From Prochlorococcus sp. W8 (lineage in GTDB: Bacteria; Cyanobacteriota; Cyanobacteriia; PCC-6307; Cyanobiaceae), in NCBI GenBank assembly GCA_000291825.1, contig ALPF01000031.1, positions 1 through 54,398 of the forward strand: a stretch of 54,398 nt of DNA, written 5' to 3'. The translations under genes and the position numbers were made by a program. Within the stretch, counting starts at the first letter, position 1. Each line of letters starts with the position of its first letter. The notes under the pieces were generated by a model. That model had not been told where the DNA came from and ran no database searches. It saw only the letters and a program-made list of their open reading frames with translations. Of this stretch, positions 33,302 through 44,055 are shown piece after piece.

Positions 33302-33661
33302 CTAATCTATCCACATATCTATTTTTTCATTTTTAATTTCATCTGTATCTAGTTTTTTAACATTAGATGTGCCTGTTTTAGGTTCAGGTATGCGATATTG
33401 TTTTGCTTCCGCAAATTTTTTTTTGATTCCTTCTAAAATAAATTCAAAATTATCGCTAAAGAAATTTTCTATTTCTTCCCAAGCTTCTTTTTCTTCCTCA
33501 TCTCCAATGGTGTTTTTGACTTGGTGACTTAATATTTCATTCGCAAATTGTCTTAATTCAGATTCATTCATGCTTTTTACTTTTTCAGTTATGTAGTACT
33601 CCTTAAGACTTTCAAGTTCTTTTTTTGAGAAATCTGAATAATTAAATTTGTTCTTTTTCAT
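33302..33661 (-). CDS. Hypothetical protein of 119 residues
   Basis: MKKNKFNYSDFSKKELESLK begins a highly charged, helical, soluble protein: SMNESELRQFANEILSHQVK, EEEKEAWEEIENFFSDNFEF and a C-terminal KTGTSNVKKLDTDEIKN. Possible coiled coil in the centre. I have the impression of a conserved marine picocyanobacterial protein, but no name. Two 17-bp direct repeats lie directly upstream of its start. Confidence 0.65.
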   Translation of the reverse strand: MKKNKFNYSDFSKKELESLKEYYITEKVKSMNESELRQFANEILSHQVKNTIGDEEEKEAWEEIENFFSDNFEFILEGIKKKFAEAKQYRIPEPKTGTSNVKKLDTDEIKNEKIDMWID

Positions 33662-33671
33662 ACCGATAAAT

Positions 33672-33707
33672 ATTTTTTCTAAGATAAATCATTTTTTCTA
33701 AGATAAA
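33672..33707. repeat. Two 17-bp direct repeats
   Basis: ATTTTTTCTAAGATAAA at 33672-33688 and again at 33691-33707 (19-bp period), about 10 and 30 bases upstream of the minus-strand gene at 33302-33661. The position is suited to a promoter or operator. The rest of the gap to rpaA (to 34000) shows no gene. Confidence 0.65.
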
Positions 33708-34000
33708 CCAATAATTGATAACGATTTCCTGTAATTTAGCCCAAATACAATTATTAGGAAATTAAATTAAATATGAACATAATTTAATTAAATTACCTAA
33801 AAATATTAAGGAATAGTTAAAAAAAACAAAAGAAATTATAAAATTATGAGCTTTTTCTCATCCTTTTTATTGCTTAAACCCCTTTGCCCTAAAGCGTTTT
33901 TATATATTTTTTGAAGAATTTACTTCTTAACAAAAATCTGCAATAAATAAAAATAATTGAGAGAATATTACAAATTTAATTAAACAAAAAGTTGATAAAT

Positions 34001-34774
34001 ATGAAAACTACAATTCTTTTAATTGAAGATGATCGTGACATGCGCGATTTAGTTTCGGGGCACCTAGAACATTCTGGTTTTGATGTTTTAAAAGCGGATG
34101 ATGGTATAAAGGGACAAGCACTTGCTTTGCAGTACTCTCCGGATGTTATTTTACTAGATTTGATGCTTCCTAATGTAGATGGATTAACGTTATGTCAAAG
34201 ATTGAGAAGAGATGAAAGAACATCAGCTATACCAATACTAATGATTACTGCTTTGGGTGGTCTTAAAGATAAAGTTACTGGTTTTAATTCAGGTGCAGAT
34301 GACTATATTACTAAGCCTTTTGATTTAGAAGAATTGCATGTAAGGATCAAAGCCTTGTTGCGGAGAACTAATAGAGCTTCTTTGAATTCTAGTAATCAGC
34401 AAGAAATTCTGAATTATGGACCTCTTACACTTGTACCAGAGAGATTTGAAGTCATATGGTTTGATTCTCCTGTGCGCTTAACACATTTAGAATTTGAGCT
34501 AATACATTGCCTTTTACAAAGACATGGACAGACAGTTTCTCCAGCATTAATCCTTAAGGAAGTATGGGGTTATGAGCCCGATGATGATATTGAAACAATA
34601 AGAGTTCATGTAAGACATTTAAGAACTAAATTAGAGCCTGATCCTCGCAAGCCAAAGTTTATTAAAACTGTATACGGTGCTGGTTATTGTCTTGAACTTC
34701 CAAAGGGTGAGCAGGTTGAATTAGCAAAAAAAGAATTCATCGATTCACGAGAATCAAACTTAATTAATACATAA
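34001..34774 (+). CDS. rpaA: Response regulator RpaA (OmpR family)
   Basis: 257 residues from the ATG at 34001; the frame opens at a TTG three codons earlier. Receiver domain 1-120 has the acidic pair E9-D10-D11, phospho-acceptor Asp53 in [11 protein letters not shown] and Lys105 in YITKPFD. The winged-helix DNA-binding domain includes [39 protein letters not shown] and [29 protein letters not shown], characteristic of RpaA. It is the clock-output master regulator phosphorylated by SasA. Its 3' end is 4 bases from the convergent holB stop. Confidence 0.92.
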   Translation: MKTTILLIEDDRDMRDLVSGHLEHSGFDVLKADDGIKGQALALQYSPDVILLDLMLPNVDGLTLCQRLRRDERTSAIPILMITALGGLKDKVTGFNSGADDYITKPFDLEELHVRIKALLRRTNRASLNSSNQQEILNYGPLTLVPERFEVIWFDSPVRLTHLEFELIHCLLQRHGQTVSPALILKEVWGYEPDDDIETIRVHVRHLRTKLEPDPRKPKFIKTVYGAGYCLELPKGEQVELAKKEFIDSRESNLINT

Positions 34775-34778
34775 ATTA

Positions 34779-35738
34779 TTAATTAGAAAATTTATTTATT
34801 GCAATTTCTAGTAATCCTACCTCCCATGATAAACGTGGATTTATTCCATTATTAAGATTACTTTTAATTTTTTCTAGTGAGGAAACTATTTCTTTGTTAA
34901 ATGTTGTCTTCCACCAGCAATATTGAATATAATCAATAAGATATTCTTGGTTTTCTAAGTCTATCTCTTCATTAATTTTGTTTGCGATACTAAATACTTT
35001 TTCAAACTCATATATAGGGTTTTTTAAATCTAAAACTATACTTTCAGGTATATTCATTAAATTTGTTATGTTTCTATAAAGTTTGCCTGGAGATCCATTG
35101 GAAATAAAAATAATATTTTCTAGATTTAAGTATTTTTTACTGTTAAATTCATCAAAGTTTTCTGACTGAATTAATTTTTCCTGTAATTCCTTATATGAAT
35201 AAGAGGAGAATTTTATTTTTTGACAACGCGAAATTATAGTTTCTATTATTAAATCTAATTTAGAAGTTATTAAAATAAAAAGCCCATTTGAAGGTTCCTC
35301 TAATGTCTTTAATAAGCAATTAGAAGAAGCTTCATTTAAAAGATGAGCATCATTGATCAAAATAAATTTTTGATCAGCTTCAATAGATACTCTGCTTAAA
35401 AAAGTATTAATTGAGCGTATTTGATTTACCCTAATTAAAGGCTTATGTTTTTGTTTTATATCTTTATCAATTTCAGATTGATTTATCAAATTTGCTTTTA
35501 ATAAATATGTGGGTTCAATATAGAAATAATCTGGATGATTATTTTCTCTAATTTTTTTAATTATTTGTTTATCTAAATTATGTTCATTAATAATTTGGGA
35601 TATAAACTTTATTGCTTCATCTTTTTTGCCAACGTCTTCTGGTCCATAAAATATGTATGCATTTGAAATATTTTTTTTTAAGAGAGCTTGTTTAAGTATA
35701 TTATTTTTAAGATTATTATTTGAAGAATTAAGATCCAT
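34779..35738 (-). CDS. holB: DNA polymerase III delta' subunit
   Basis: 319 residues of AAA+ clamp-loader type. P-loop region YIFYGPEDVGKKDEA, FILINDAHLLNEASSNCLLKTLEEPSNG (Walker-B-like and sensor region) and IISRCQKIKF (the SRC arginine-finger motif) are clear. The P-loop departs from GxxGxGK(T/S): it reads GPEDVGKK, so ATP binding may be weak, as in other delta' subunits. It works with DnaX to load the sliding clamp. It lies 18 bases downstream of tmk on the same strand, as in many bacteria. Confidence 0.92.
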   Translation of the reverse strand: MDLNSSNNNLKNNILKQALLKKNISNAYIFYGPEDVGKKDEAIKFISQIINEHNLDKQIIKKIRENNHPDYFYIEPTYLLKANLINQSEIDKDIKQKHKPLIRVNQIRSINTFLSRVSIEADQKFILINDAHLLNEASSNCLLKTLEEPSNGLFILITSKLDLIIETIISRCQKIKFSSYSYKELQEKLIQSENFDEFNSKKYLNLENIIFISNGSPGKLYRNITNLMNIPESIVLDLKNPIYEFEKVFSIANKINEEIDLENQEYLIDYIQYCWWKTTFNKEIVSSLEKIKSNLNNGINPRLSWEVGLLEIAINKFSN

Positions 35739-35756
35739 AAAATTTATAATATAAAT

Positions 35757-36386
35757 TTAGGCGAATTTCGCAATCAGATTTTCTTTGATTGTATTAGTTA
35801 TATTTTCTTTATTATTAGAAGCAGAGATTACAATCCAATTATTTTCCTGAGCAATTTTTTTAAAGCCAATATTTACTTTTCTTAAAAAATTAATACCTTC
35901 AGATTCAATTCTATCTGGGATTTGATTTTTTCTTCTTACAATACTTTCTTCAGTAGAAATATCTAAGAAGAAAGTAATATCAGGTTTTTGTCCTTGACAT
36001 GCAATAATCTCTAATTTTTTGATAATTTCTATATCAAGATTTCTCCCATATCCTTGATATGCAAGTGTTGAGCCAGCAAATCTATCACTTAATACCCAAT
36101 CTCCGTTGTTTAATGCAGGAGAGATGATTTTTGCAACATGTTCTGTTCTATCAGCAGTATATAAAAGTAGTTCAGTAAGATTTGTGGGTACATTATCTTT
36201 ATTATTAGATAAGATTAATTCTCTTAATTTTTTTCCAAGTAAACTGCCTCCTGGTTCTCTTGTTTTAATAATTGAAGAATTATTAGATAAAAGGTTGCTC
36301 TTTGGCAGCCAATTAAATATCTCATTAATTTGAGTAGTTTTACCGCATCCATCAATACCTTCAAATACTATAAATTTTCCTTTCAT
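35757..36386 (-). CDS. tmk: Thymidylate kinase
   Basis: 209 residues. P-loop [32 protein letters not shown] (DRX/dTMP-binding region), [19 protein letters not shown] and [15 protein letters not shown] are the standard motifs. It phosphorylates dTMP to dTDP. The TAATG junction overlaps the copper-ATPase gene by one base, so expression is likely coupled; holB follows. Confidence 0.96.
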   Translation of the reverse strand: MKGKFIVFEGIDGCGKTTQINEIFNWLPKSNLLSNNSSIIKTREPGGSLLGKKLRELILSNNKDNVPTNLTELLLYTADRTEHVAKIISPALNNGDWVLSDRFAGSTLAYQGYGRNLDIEIIKKLEIIACQGQKPDITFFLDISTEESIVRRKNQIPDRIESEGINFLRKVNIGFKKIAQENNWIVISASNNKENITNTIKENLIAKFA

Positions 36387-38689
36387 TAGTCTAATTCTAT
36401 AGACAGTGCATTTAGAACTACTGTAATTGAACTTATAGCCATCAATAGTGCTGCTATCGATGGAGAAAGGAGGATTCCATATTTAGGGAAAAGTACTCCA
36501 GCAGCAAGAGGAATGGCAATTAAATTATATCCAAAAGCCCAAATTAAATTTTGTTTGATTTTTTTAATGGTCTCTTTTGCGAGTCTGAATGCATAAGAAA
36601 TACCACTTAAGTTATTTCCCATTAAGACAATATCTGCATTCGCTTTAGCAATTTGAGTCCCAGATCCTACAGCTACTCCTAAAGTTGATGCAGCTAAAGC
36701 AGGCGCATCATTAATTCCATCACCAACCATTGCAACTTGATAATTATTTTTTAATTGTTCAAGACTTTCAAGTTTTTCCTCTGGCAAGAGTTCCCATTTT
36801 AATTGTTCTTTATCGCATTTCAAAGTCTTACCAAGTTCAAGCACAGTGTTTTGTCTGTCGCCACTGAATATGTAAATATTAAATCTATCTTTTCTAAGTT
36901 GTTCAAAAGTTGATTTTACGTCTTGTCTTAGTAAGTCTCCAACTAAAATACAACCTAATAAATTATTACCGATACTTACCCCAATAATTGTATATTTTTT
37001 AAAATCTTCTGAATTCACTATTTTTTGAGTATCATCAGTAATCTTTACTCCATTATTTTGCAACCATTTAAGATTGCCAACTTTTACTTCACCTTCAATA
37101 TCTTGTAAAATTCCCTTGATCCCTTTCCCTGACTCTGTTCTTATATGTTTAATTTCCAATAAATCTATTTCTTCTTTTTTTGCTTCTCTTATTAAGGCGT
37201 TTGCTATTGGATGTCGACTTTGACTCTCTACACTTGCAGCAACCTTTAGAATATGGTTTTTATCAGAGGAAGAAATATAATCAACAACATAAGGAGTACC
37301 TTGGGTTAGTGTTCCAGTTTTATCAAAAACAATTGTATTTATTTTGGATGCTATTTCAATTTTATCACCTCCTTTGAATAAAATTCCTTTTTTTGCAGCT
37401 TTCCCAGAGGCGACTGTTATTACAGTTGGAGTTGCTAATCCTAAAGCACAAGGACATGCTATGACTAATACGGCAATTGAGAGTTGAATAGCAAGGCTTA
37501 GAGGATTATCTGCGGAACTTCCCAGGGAATTATGTAAAGAATGGTTTGAGTGTAATCCAATCAATTCTTGATTTTTGTCAAGAAAATTAGGCCATAAGTT
37601 TGGTGCAATTTTCCACCAGAATAAAAAGCTAAAAATAGATGTGGATAGAACAAAGTAAGTAAATTTTCCAGCAATTATATCTGCTAATCTCTGTATAGGT
37701 GGTTTTTGAGATTGTACGGATTCAATAAGATTTACAAGTTTTGCTAGTGATGTCTCTGAACCAACTTTTATCACTTTAAGCCTTAGAGTGGAATTTAAAT
37801 TAAGTGTTCCGTTTAATAAATTCTCATTTTGTTTGACTTCAACTGGTTCTGATTCACCTGTTATGTGAGATACATCTATAAATGATTCTCCCTCTATTAC
37901 CAAACAATCTGCGGGTATCCTGTCACCTGCTAAAACTTGTATCTCATCTCCAGTCTGCAAAGTGTTAACTCTTACTGACTTTAAATTATTATCTTTATCA
38001 AATAAATAAGCAGTCTCTGGTTGCAAATCAAGTAATTCACTGATTGAAGATCCAGTTTGAAATTTTGCTCTGTCTTCTAAAAATCTTCCCAGCAAAATAA
38101 AGCCTAATAACATGACAGGCTCATTAAAAAAACAGGGAAAACCTGTTTGAGGGAAAATTACAGATAATAGACTTGTTGAATAAGCACTTGTTACCCCCAG
38201 GGCGACAAGTGTATCCATGTTTGGCCTATTTTTTATGAATGATTGAAACCCTTTTATGATTATTGGTCTTCCAGGAAATGCTAATGCTGTTGTAGCGATA
38301 ATTGCATGAAAAGATATACTTCCTAAGAAGGGTGAATTAATATACCCTCCTTCTGCAAGATGCCCCAATACCGAAAATAAAAGTAAAATAAATGCAAAAT
38401 TAAGTTTTTTCCATTGATTTAACCACTTATATTTTTTATTTAGGTCAGCTTTATTTATTTTTTCTAAAAAATCATCATTAGAAATTTTGGAAGGAAAACC
38501 ATTTTCATCAAGATTTTGAAGAATTTCAGATATGTCATAATTATTATTTTTAATATCAAAATATGCACTTTCTGTAAGTAGATTTACGTTTACATTTTGT
38601 GTTTCTTTGTAGTTATTTAGAATCTTCTCAACAGTTTGAACGCATCCTCCGCATTTCATGCCGCTTATATTTAATTGAATATTTTTCAT
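36386..38689 (-). CDS. Copper-translocating P1B-type ATPase
   Basis: 767 residues. An N-terminal heavy-metal-associated domain has [12 protein letters not shown] (CxxC at 13-16), then about eight membrane helices, the metal-site motif [12 protein letters not shown], phosphorylation motif [21 protein letters not shown] (HP) and [13 protein letters not shown]. This CPC form exports or imports Cu(I); CtaA/PacS homologues supply copper to plastocyanin and cytochrome oxidase. The sequence does not separate the two. Its 5' end faces ycf3 across 112 bases. Confidence 0.94.
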   Translation of the reverse strand: MKNIQLNISGMKCGGCVQTVEKILNNYKETQNVNVNLLTESAYFDIKNNNYDISEILQNLDENGFPSKISNDDFLEKINKADLNKKYKWLNQWKKLNFAFILLLFSVLGHLAEGGYINSPFLGSISFHAIIATTALAFPGRPIIIKGFQSFIKNRPNMDTLVALGVTSAYSTSLLSVIFPQTGFPCFFNEPVMLLGFILLGRFLEDRAKFQTGSSISELLDLQPETAYLFDKDNNLKSVRVNTLQTGDEIQVLAGDRIPADCLVIEGESFIDVSHITGESEPVEVKQNENLLNGTLNLNSTLRLKVIKVGSETSLAKLVNLIESVQSQKPPIQRLADIIAGKFTYFVLSTSIFSFLFWWKIAPNLWPNFLDKNQELIGLHSNHSLHNSLGSSADNPLSLAIQLSIAVLVIACPCALGLATPTVITVASGKAAKKGILFKGGDKIEIASKINTIVFDKTGTLTQGTPYVVDYISSSDKNHILKVAASVESQSRHPIANALIREAKKEEIDLLEIKHIRTESGKGIKGILQDIEGEVKVGNLKWLQNNGVKITDDTQKIVNSEDFKKYTIIGVSIGNNLLGCILVGDLLRQDVKSTFEQLRKDRFNIYIFSGDRQNTVLELGKTLKCDKEQLKWELLPEEKLESLEQLKNNYQVAMVGDGINDAPALAASTLGVAVGSGTQIAKANADIVLMGNNLSGISYAFRLAKETIKKIKQNLIWAFGYNLIAIPLAAGVLFPKYGILLSPSIAALLMAISSITVVLNALSIELD

Positions 38690-38801
38690 ATTTACAATTG
38701 AAAACTTTTAATTTCAAAGAAAAGGTATTTATTACTTATAATAATAAAGGTTTGTAATAAGATATTATTAATAAAATCTAAATTAACTATTTACGCTTTC
38801 C

Positions 38802-39323
38802 GTGCCAAGTAATCAAAACAGAGACAACTTTATAGATAAAGCTTTTACTGTTATTGCAGAATCAATAGTAAAGGTGCTTCCCATAGCTGAAAAGGAAAAA
38901 AAAGCATACATCTATTATAGAGATGGTTTGGCAGCTCAAAATAATGGTGACTATTCTGAAGCACTTGAATATTATCAGGAAAGTCTATTACTTGAAGAAA
39001 GTCCTATTGATAGGGGAGAAACTTTAAAAAATATGGCAATTATTTATATGAGTAATGGAGATGAAGAACTCGCCATTGAGACTTATCATAAAGCATTAGT
39101 TGAAAATCCTAAGCAACCATCTTGTCTTAAAAATATTGGCCTTATATATGAAAAAAAAGGTAGATATGCGGAACAGGATGGTGATTTTGATCAAAGGGAT
39201 ATTTGGTTTGATAAAGCAGCAGAGGTTTGGGCTAAAGCAGTACGCTTATATCCAGGTGGCTATCTAGATATTGAGAATTGGCTGAAGACAACCGGAAGAA
39301 GCAATATTGATGTATATCTTTAA
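38802..39323 (+). CDS. ycf3: Photosystem I assembly protein Ycf3
   Basis: 173 residues from a GTG. Three TPR repeats ([55 protein letters not shown]) match Ycf3 order and spacing, and the C-terminal [20 protein letters not shown] is diagnostic. It is a thylakoid-associated chaperone for PsaA/PsaB/PsaC assembly. Its 3' end overlaps the convergent radA gene by 4 bases. Confidence 0.95.
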   Translation: MPSNQNRDNFIDKAFTVIAESIVKVLPIAEKEKKAYIYYRDGLAAQNNGDYSEALEYYQESLLLEESPIDRGETLKNMAIIYMSNGDEELAIETYHKALVENPKQPSCLKNIGLIYEKKGRYAEQDGDFDQRDIWFDKAAEVWAKAVRLYPGGYLDIENWLKTTGRSNIDVYL

Positions 39324-40675
39324 TTATTGATTTTCAAGGAAAGGGTAATAGCCTCTTGAATATTTTTAACTCTCAGTACTTTAATATTGTCGACATTCAT
39401 AAATCCATTATCTTTCGTATGAGGAATTATTATTTGCTCAAATCCTAGTCTGATACTTTCATCTATTTTTGATTTAATTGAATTTGTCTCTCGAACTTGC
39501 CCATTCAAGCCTAATTCCCCAATAAATGCGCAATTCCTTAAAGGAATTTGATTCTTTAAGCTAGATACTATAGAAATAGCTATTGCTAAATCAGATGAGG
39601 GATCATTTATCTCAAATCCTCCTGCAGTTGCAAGATAACAGTCAAATGAAGATAGTTGAATTTTAATATGTTTTTCTATAACAGCTAAGATCTGATGTAC
39701 TCTATTGAGGCTTATTCCGGTTGTAGTCCTCTTAGGGTTTTGGTAAAAACTTTTATTTACTAATGCTTGGATATCTACTGCAAATGATCTTGTTCCCTCT
39801 AGTGTGATTGTAGTAGCCACTCCTGAAATATTTTCATTATTAGTGAAGCTTGAGTTAGGATTCATAACTTCATTGAGACCATTTTCTTGCATTTCAAATA
39901 CTCCAAGTTCTAATGTCGCTCCAAATCTATTTTTGATACCTCTTAGTAATCTTCGTGAAGCAATATGGTCCCCCTCAAAATTCAATACAACATCAACAAG
40001 ATGTTCAAGAGTTTTTGGTCCAGCAAGCGATCCGTCTTTAGTGACATGGCCAATTATAAGAAGAGCAATATTATGTTTCTTTGAGAAATTTTGTAACTCT
40101 GAAGAGCATGATCTTACTTGTGATACCGAGCCAGAGGAGCTTTCCATGTCAGCATTATGAATGGCTTGAATACTATCAATTATTGCAATTTTAGGCTTTA
40201 GTCGTTCTATCTCGTTGATTATTTTTAAAAGATTATTTTCTGCGAAAATTTTTAAATGAGAACTTTTTTGATCTAATCTTTCCCATCTAATTTTTATTTG
40301 CTCTAATGATTCTTCAGCTGTTATGTAAAGCACTTTTTCTAATAATGAAATTTTTGCAGCTGATTGAAGTATTAATGTGCTTTTACCAATTCCTGGTTCT
40401 CCTCCTAGCAAAACTATTGAACCATTTACAAATCCTCCCCCTAAAACTCTATCGAATTCTTTAAAGCCACTTTTTATTCTTGTTAACTCTTCAATTTGAA
40501 TTTCATTAAATTCTTTAGATCTTGAATTTTCATTATCAAAAAAGTTTTTTGATAAGAGTCCTTTTTTTTCTTCAATAATTGAATTCCATTCCTTACAATT
40601 CATGCATCTTCCAAAATATTGCGAAGTCTCTGTACCACAATTTTGGCAAATATACTTTGAAAATTTATTTGGCAT
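39320..40675 (-). CDS. radA: DNA repair protein RadA
   Basis: 451 residues: N-terminal C4 zinc finger [21 protein letters not shown], RecA-like ATPase with [14 protein letters not shown] (Walker A), IAIIDSIQ (Walker B) and the RadA-specific [15 protein letters not shown], then a Lon-protease-like C-terminal domain with [23 protein letters not shown] and [12 protein letters not shown]. It helps process recombination intermediates. It is divergent from rpaB across 106 bases. Confidence 0.96.
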   Translation of the reverse strand: MPNKFSKYICQNCGTETSQYFGRCMNCKEWNSIIEEKKGLLSKNFFDNENSRSKEFNEIQIEELTRIKSGFKEFDRVLGGGFVNGSIVLLGGEPGIGKSTLILQSAAKISLLEKVLYITAEESLEQIKIRWERLDQKSSHLKIFAENNLLKIINEIERLKPKIAIIDSIQAIHNADMESSSGSVSQVRSCSSELQNFSKKHNIALLIIGHVTKDGSLAGPKTLEHLVDVVLNFEGDHIASRRLLRGIKNRFGATLELGVFEMQENGLNEVMNPNSSFTNNENISGVATTITLEGTRSFAVDIQALVNKSFYQNPKRTTTGISLNRVHQILAVIEKHIKIQLSSFDCYLATAGGFEINDPSSDLAIAISIVSSLKNQIPLRNCAFIGELGLNGQVRETNSIKSKIDESIRLGFEQIIIPHTKDNGFMNVDNIKVLRVKNIQEAITLSLKINN

Positions 40676-40781
40676 TTTATCGTTTCTAGAAAAAACTTTT
40701 AAACAAGTTTGGGATATTGACCCTCTACAAGTTAGATTAGGATAAGGTTAAATTCACATACTGATTAGCTAATAGCAACAA

Positions 40782-41528
40782 ATGACTGGATCAAGTCAAA
40801 CAAAAGAAACAATTCTCGTTGCCGATGATGAGGCAAGTATCAGAAGAATCCTAGAAACTAGGCTCTCTATGATTGGATATAAAGTTGTGACTGCATCTGA
40901 TGGGAAAGAGGCTTTAAAATTATTTAAGGACTATGACCCTGATTTGGTTGTTTTAGATGTGATGATGCCCAAATTAGATGGATATGGAGTCTGTCAAGAA
41001 TTAAGGAAAGATTCTGATGTCCCAATTGTTATGTTAACTGCATTAGGAGATGTTGCAGATAGAATTACTGGATTAGAATTAGGTGCAGATGATTATGTTG
41101 TAAAGCCTTTTAGTCCCAAAGAATTAGAGGCTAGAATAAGATGCGTGCTTAGAAGAATTGATAAGGATCAAATTGCAGGAATGCCAAATTCGGGACTCAT
41201 TCAAGTAACTGATATTAAAATTGATACAAATAGAAGGCAAGTATTTAAAAGTGATGAAAGGATTCGATTAACAGGAATGGAATTTAGTCTCTTAGAATTG
41301 TTAGTCAGTAGATCAGGAGAGCCTTTTAGTAGGGGGGAAATTCTTAAAGAAGTCTGGGGATATACACCTGAAAGACATGTTGATACTCGTGTTGTTGATG
41401 TTCATATTTCTAGACTTAGATCAAAATTAGAAGCTGACCCTGCAAATCCTGAATTAATTCTTACTGCTAGGGGTACAGGCTACTTATTTCAGAGGATTGT
41501 TGACATAGCCCCTTTTGAGGGTGGTTAA
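40782..41528 (+). CDS. rpaB: Response regulator RpaB (Ycf27)
   Basis: 248 residues. KETILVADDEASIRRILETR is the N-terminal signature of RpaB. Phospho-acceptor Asp59 (VVLDVMMPKLDG) and Lys108 (YVVKPFSPKELEARIR) are present. The winged-helix domain has RLTGMEFSLLELLVSRSGEPFSR and EVWGYTPERHVDTRVVDVHISRLRSKLE (quoted in parts). It responds to high light via NblS and represses hli and other genes at HLR1 sites. Its stop directly abuts the plsX ATG (TAAATG), which couples a stress regulator to lipid synthesis. Confidence 0.95.
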   Translation: MTGSSQTKETILVADDEASIRRILETRLSMIGYKVVTASDGKEALKLFKDYDPDLVVLDVMMPKLDGYGVCQELRKDSDVPIVMLTALGDVADRITGLELGADDYVVKPFSPKELEARIRCVLRRIDKDQIAGMPNSGLIQVTDIKIDTNRRQVFKSDERIRLTGMEFSLLELLVSRSGEPFSRGEILKEVWGYTPERHVDTRVVDVHISRLRSKLEADPANPELILTARGTGYLFQRIVDIAPFEGG

Positions 41529-42977
41529 ATGAGCAAAGATATCAATAAAAAAAATAATAAATCACGTGCTATTAGAAGATTAGTAATTTGGTATAAAAGG
41601 AATTCAGCTGTAACTTCAATAGTTGATACTGCGACTAGTTCTGCTGCTACAGCAACAAATGTTGCAGGAAATGTTGTTTCAGGAGCAGGATCAGTTGTAA
41701 ATACGGCAACAAATGTTGCAGGAAATGTTGTTTCAGGAGCAGGATCAGTTGTAAATACGGCAACAAATGTTGCAGGAAATGTTGTTTCAGGAGCAGGATC
41801 AGTTGTAAGCACAGCTTCGAGCGTAGTATCAAGTGCAGGATCTTTAGCTAAAAACACTCTCCAGCCATTGGTTTTTGATCCACTTAAAAGACTTCAAAAC
41901 AATGAAAATCAAATAACGGACGATCATTTCTTGAGTAAGGAACGTGTTTGGATAGCAGTTGATGCTATGGGTGGTGATCATGCTCCTGGTCCAATTCTTG
42001 AAGGTTGTCTTGATGCGATTTCAAGATTTCCAATAAATATAAAATTTGTTGGTCAAATAAAAAAGATTAAACAGATTTCTGAAGAAATAGGTTTGAGAGA
42101 AATCATGGATAAAGAGATTGAAAATAATCGTCTCGAATTGGTAGCGAGTGGACCTCCTATTGGCATGAACGAAGAAGCAACTGCTGTAAGAAAAAAGAAG
42201 GATGCAAGTATTAATGTAGCAATGGATTTAGTTAAAAATAATCAAGCAAAGGCAGTTTATTCAGCTGGTAATTCAGGTGCCTTGATGGCATCAGCTATTT
42301 TTAGAATAGGCAGGTTAAAAGGAATTGAAAGACCTGCAATAGGCGCATTATTTCCTACAAGAGATCAGAGTAGACCAGTACTTGTTCTTGATGTAGGAGC
42401 AAACACTGATTGTAAACCCTCTTACTTGCACCAGTTTGCATTATTAGGCAACATTTATGCAAAAGATGTTTTACAAATAAAGAAGCCAAAAATTGGTTTA
42501 TTAAATATAGGAGAAGAGGACTGTAAGGGTAATGAGTTATCATTAAAAACTTTTCAGTTGTTGTCCAATGAAAATAATTTGAATTTTTTAGGTAACTGTG
42601 AAGGAAGAGATGTCCTAACTGGTGATTTTGATGTTGTAGTTTGTGATGGATTTACAGGTAATATTCTCCTGAAGTTTCTAGAATCTGTTGGTGGGGTCTT
42701 ATTAGATATACTAAGAGCTGAATTACCCAGAGGTAGAAGAGGTAAAGTAGGTTCTGCTTTCTTAAAAAGTAACTTAATTAGGATAAAAAAAAGATTAGAT
42801 CATGCTGAACATGGAGGTGCATTATTACTTGGTGTAAATGGTATATGTGTAATAGGGCATGGTAGTAGTAAATCTTTATCGGTTGTAAGTGCTTTAAGGC
42901 TGGCACATTCTGCAGTAAATCATGACGTAATGGAACATTTAAATCAATTACAAAAACTTCCAGTATTGAATAGATAA
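41529..42977 (+). CDS. plsX: Phosphate acyltransferase PlsX with N-terminal repeat extension
   Basis: The enzyme makes acyl-phosphate from acyl-ACP for phospholipid synthesis. The catalytic domain begins near residue 140: RVWIAVDAMGGDHAPGPILEG, with SAGNSGALMASA, GALFPTRDQSRPVLVLDVGANTDC and VVCDGFTGNILLKFLE (shown in parts). An extra N-terminus of about 135 residues precedes it: basic RRLVIWYKRNS, then three copies of an 18-residue repeat (ATNVAGNVVSGAGSVVNT), then a helical linker. This low-complexity region is absent from standard PlsX and may be a membrane anchor or spacer. Family length is about 340 residues; here 482. Confidence 0.95.
   Translation: MSKDINKKNNKSRAIRRLVIWYKRNSAVTSIVDTATSSAATATNVAGNVVSGAGSVVNTATNVAGNVVSGAGSVVNTATNVAGNVVSGAGSVVSTASSVVSSAGSLAKNTLQPLVFDPLKRLQNNENQITDDHFLSKERVWIAVDAMGGDHAPGPILEGCLDAISRFPINIKFVGQIKKIKQISEEIGLREIMDKEIENNRLELVASGPPIGMNEEATAVRKKKDASINVAMDLVKNNQAKAVYSAGNSGALMASAIFRIGRLKGIERPAIGALFPTRDQSRPVLVLDVGANTDCKPSYLHQFALLGNIYAKDVLQIKKPKIGLLNIGEEDCKGNELSLKTFQLLSNENNLNFLGNCEGRDVLTGDFDVVVCDGFTGNILLKFLESVGGVLLDILRAELPRGRRGKVGSAFLKSNLIRIKKRLDHAEHGGALLLGVNGICVIGHGSSKSLSVVSALRLAHSAVNHDVMEHLNQLQKLPVLNR
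41652..41813 (+). repeat. Three in-frame 54-bp tandem repeats in plsX
   Basis: Copies start at 41652, 41706 and 41760; the unit of 18 codons encodes ATNVAGNVVSGAGSVVNT. Copies 1 and 2 are identical over 54 bases, and copy 3 is identical to them for 48 bases and then changes (VVST). Perfect identity at synonymous positions implies recent expansion. Confidence 0.92.
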
Positions 42978-43028
42978 ACATATTTTACTTGATTTATGTT
43001 TGACTTATATAATGAATAAAAAACTTTT

Positions 43029-44036
43029 TTGAAAGGAACTAATCTTAATCAAATTGGAATAACTTTTAAAGGATGCGGTGGTTTTGTGCCTAATCAAAAC
43101 TTAAGTAATGAAGATATAAGTAAAATTGTTAATACAAGCAATGATTGGATTAGAACTAGAACTGGCATTTCTAATAGAAGGATAGCCTCTATTGATGAAA
43201 ACGTTTCTCACATGGGTTATCAAGCTTCATTAAAAGCCTTAGAAATGGCTGATTGGTCAGTTGAATCTATTGATCTAATTATCTTGGCAACTTCAACCCC
43301 AGATGATTTATTTGGATCGGCCCCAGTAATTCAATCTAAATTAAAAGCAAAAAATGCTGTTGCTTTTGATATAACAGCTGCTTGCAGTGGTTTTATATTT
43401 GCTTTAATAACAGCCTCGCAATATATCCAATCTGGTTCTTATAAACGAGTACTAGTAATAGGATCAGATCAACTTTCTAGTTATGTTAATTGGAAAGATA
43501 GAGGTAGTTGTATTCTATTTGGAGATGGGGCTGGGGCTATTGCAATTGAGGCAAACCAAAATTGTAATAATTTTTATGGATTTCAAATGAAGACAGATGG
43601 CGAAAGAGGAAACTTTTTAAATCTTTTGAATGAAAATAAAGAAGGGAGTATCATAGAGAATATAAATTTTAGGCAAGGTAATTTTTCGAAAATATCTATG
43701 AATGGTCAAGAGGTTTATAAATTTGCTGTAAGAGAAGTTCCGATAATTATTAAAAAATTAATTCAAATTGCAGAGATTAGTTCTTCAGAAATTGATTGGC
43801 TGATTTTACATCAAGCAAACCAAAGGATTTTAGACGCCGTTGGTGAAAGATTAAAAATTGAAAAATCAAGAATTCTAAGTAATTTAAAAAATTATGGTAA
43901 TACATCAGCAGCCACAATTCCTTTACTTATTGATGAATCAGTTAGAAATAAGAAAATTAAAAATAATGATCTTCTTGTTACTAGTGGTTTTGGTGCTGGT
44001 TTAAGTTGGAGTTCTGCCCTATTTAGATGGGGTTAA
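43029..44036 (+). CDS. fabH: 3-oxoacyl-ACP synthase III
   Basis: 335 residues from a TTG (MKGTNLNQIGITFKGCGGFV). Catalytic triad: Cys in DITAACSGFIFAL, His in WLILHQANQRIL and Asn in NLKNYGNTSAATIP. NDWIRTRTGISNRR is a family hallmark. It condenses acetyl-CoA with malonyl-ACP to start fatty-acid synthesis. Located 51 bases after plsX and 19 bases before fabD. Confidence 0.96.
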   Translation: MKGTNLNQIGITFKGCGGFVPNQNLSNEDISKIVNTSNDWIRTRTGISNRRIASIDENVSHMGYQASLKALEMADWSVESIDLIILATSTPDDLFGSAPVIQSKLKAKNAVAFDITAACSGFIFALITASQYIQSGSYKRVLVIGSDQLSSYVNWKDRGSCILFGDGAGAIAIEANQNCNNFYGFQMKTDGERGNFLNLLNENKEGSIIENINFRQGNFSKISMNGQEVYKFAVREVPIIIKKLIQIAEISSSEIDWLILHQANQRILDAVGERLKIEKSRILSNLKNYGNTSAATIPLLIDESVRNKKIKNNDLLVTSGFGAGLSWSSALFRWG

Positions 44037-44055
44037 ATTTTATTATTTCAAAAAT

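Noticed and set aside
24771-33990. Prophage or insertion sequence in the accessory stretch
   Set aside because: No integrase, transposase, capsid or terminal inverted repeat was recognised; the genes are small and Prochlorococcus-like in composition.
41525-41857. Long minus-strand frame opposite the plsX repeats (110 codons, repeated FTTDPAPETTFPATFVAV)
   Set aside because: It is only the reverse complement of the plsX tandem repeats and has no start context.
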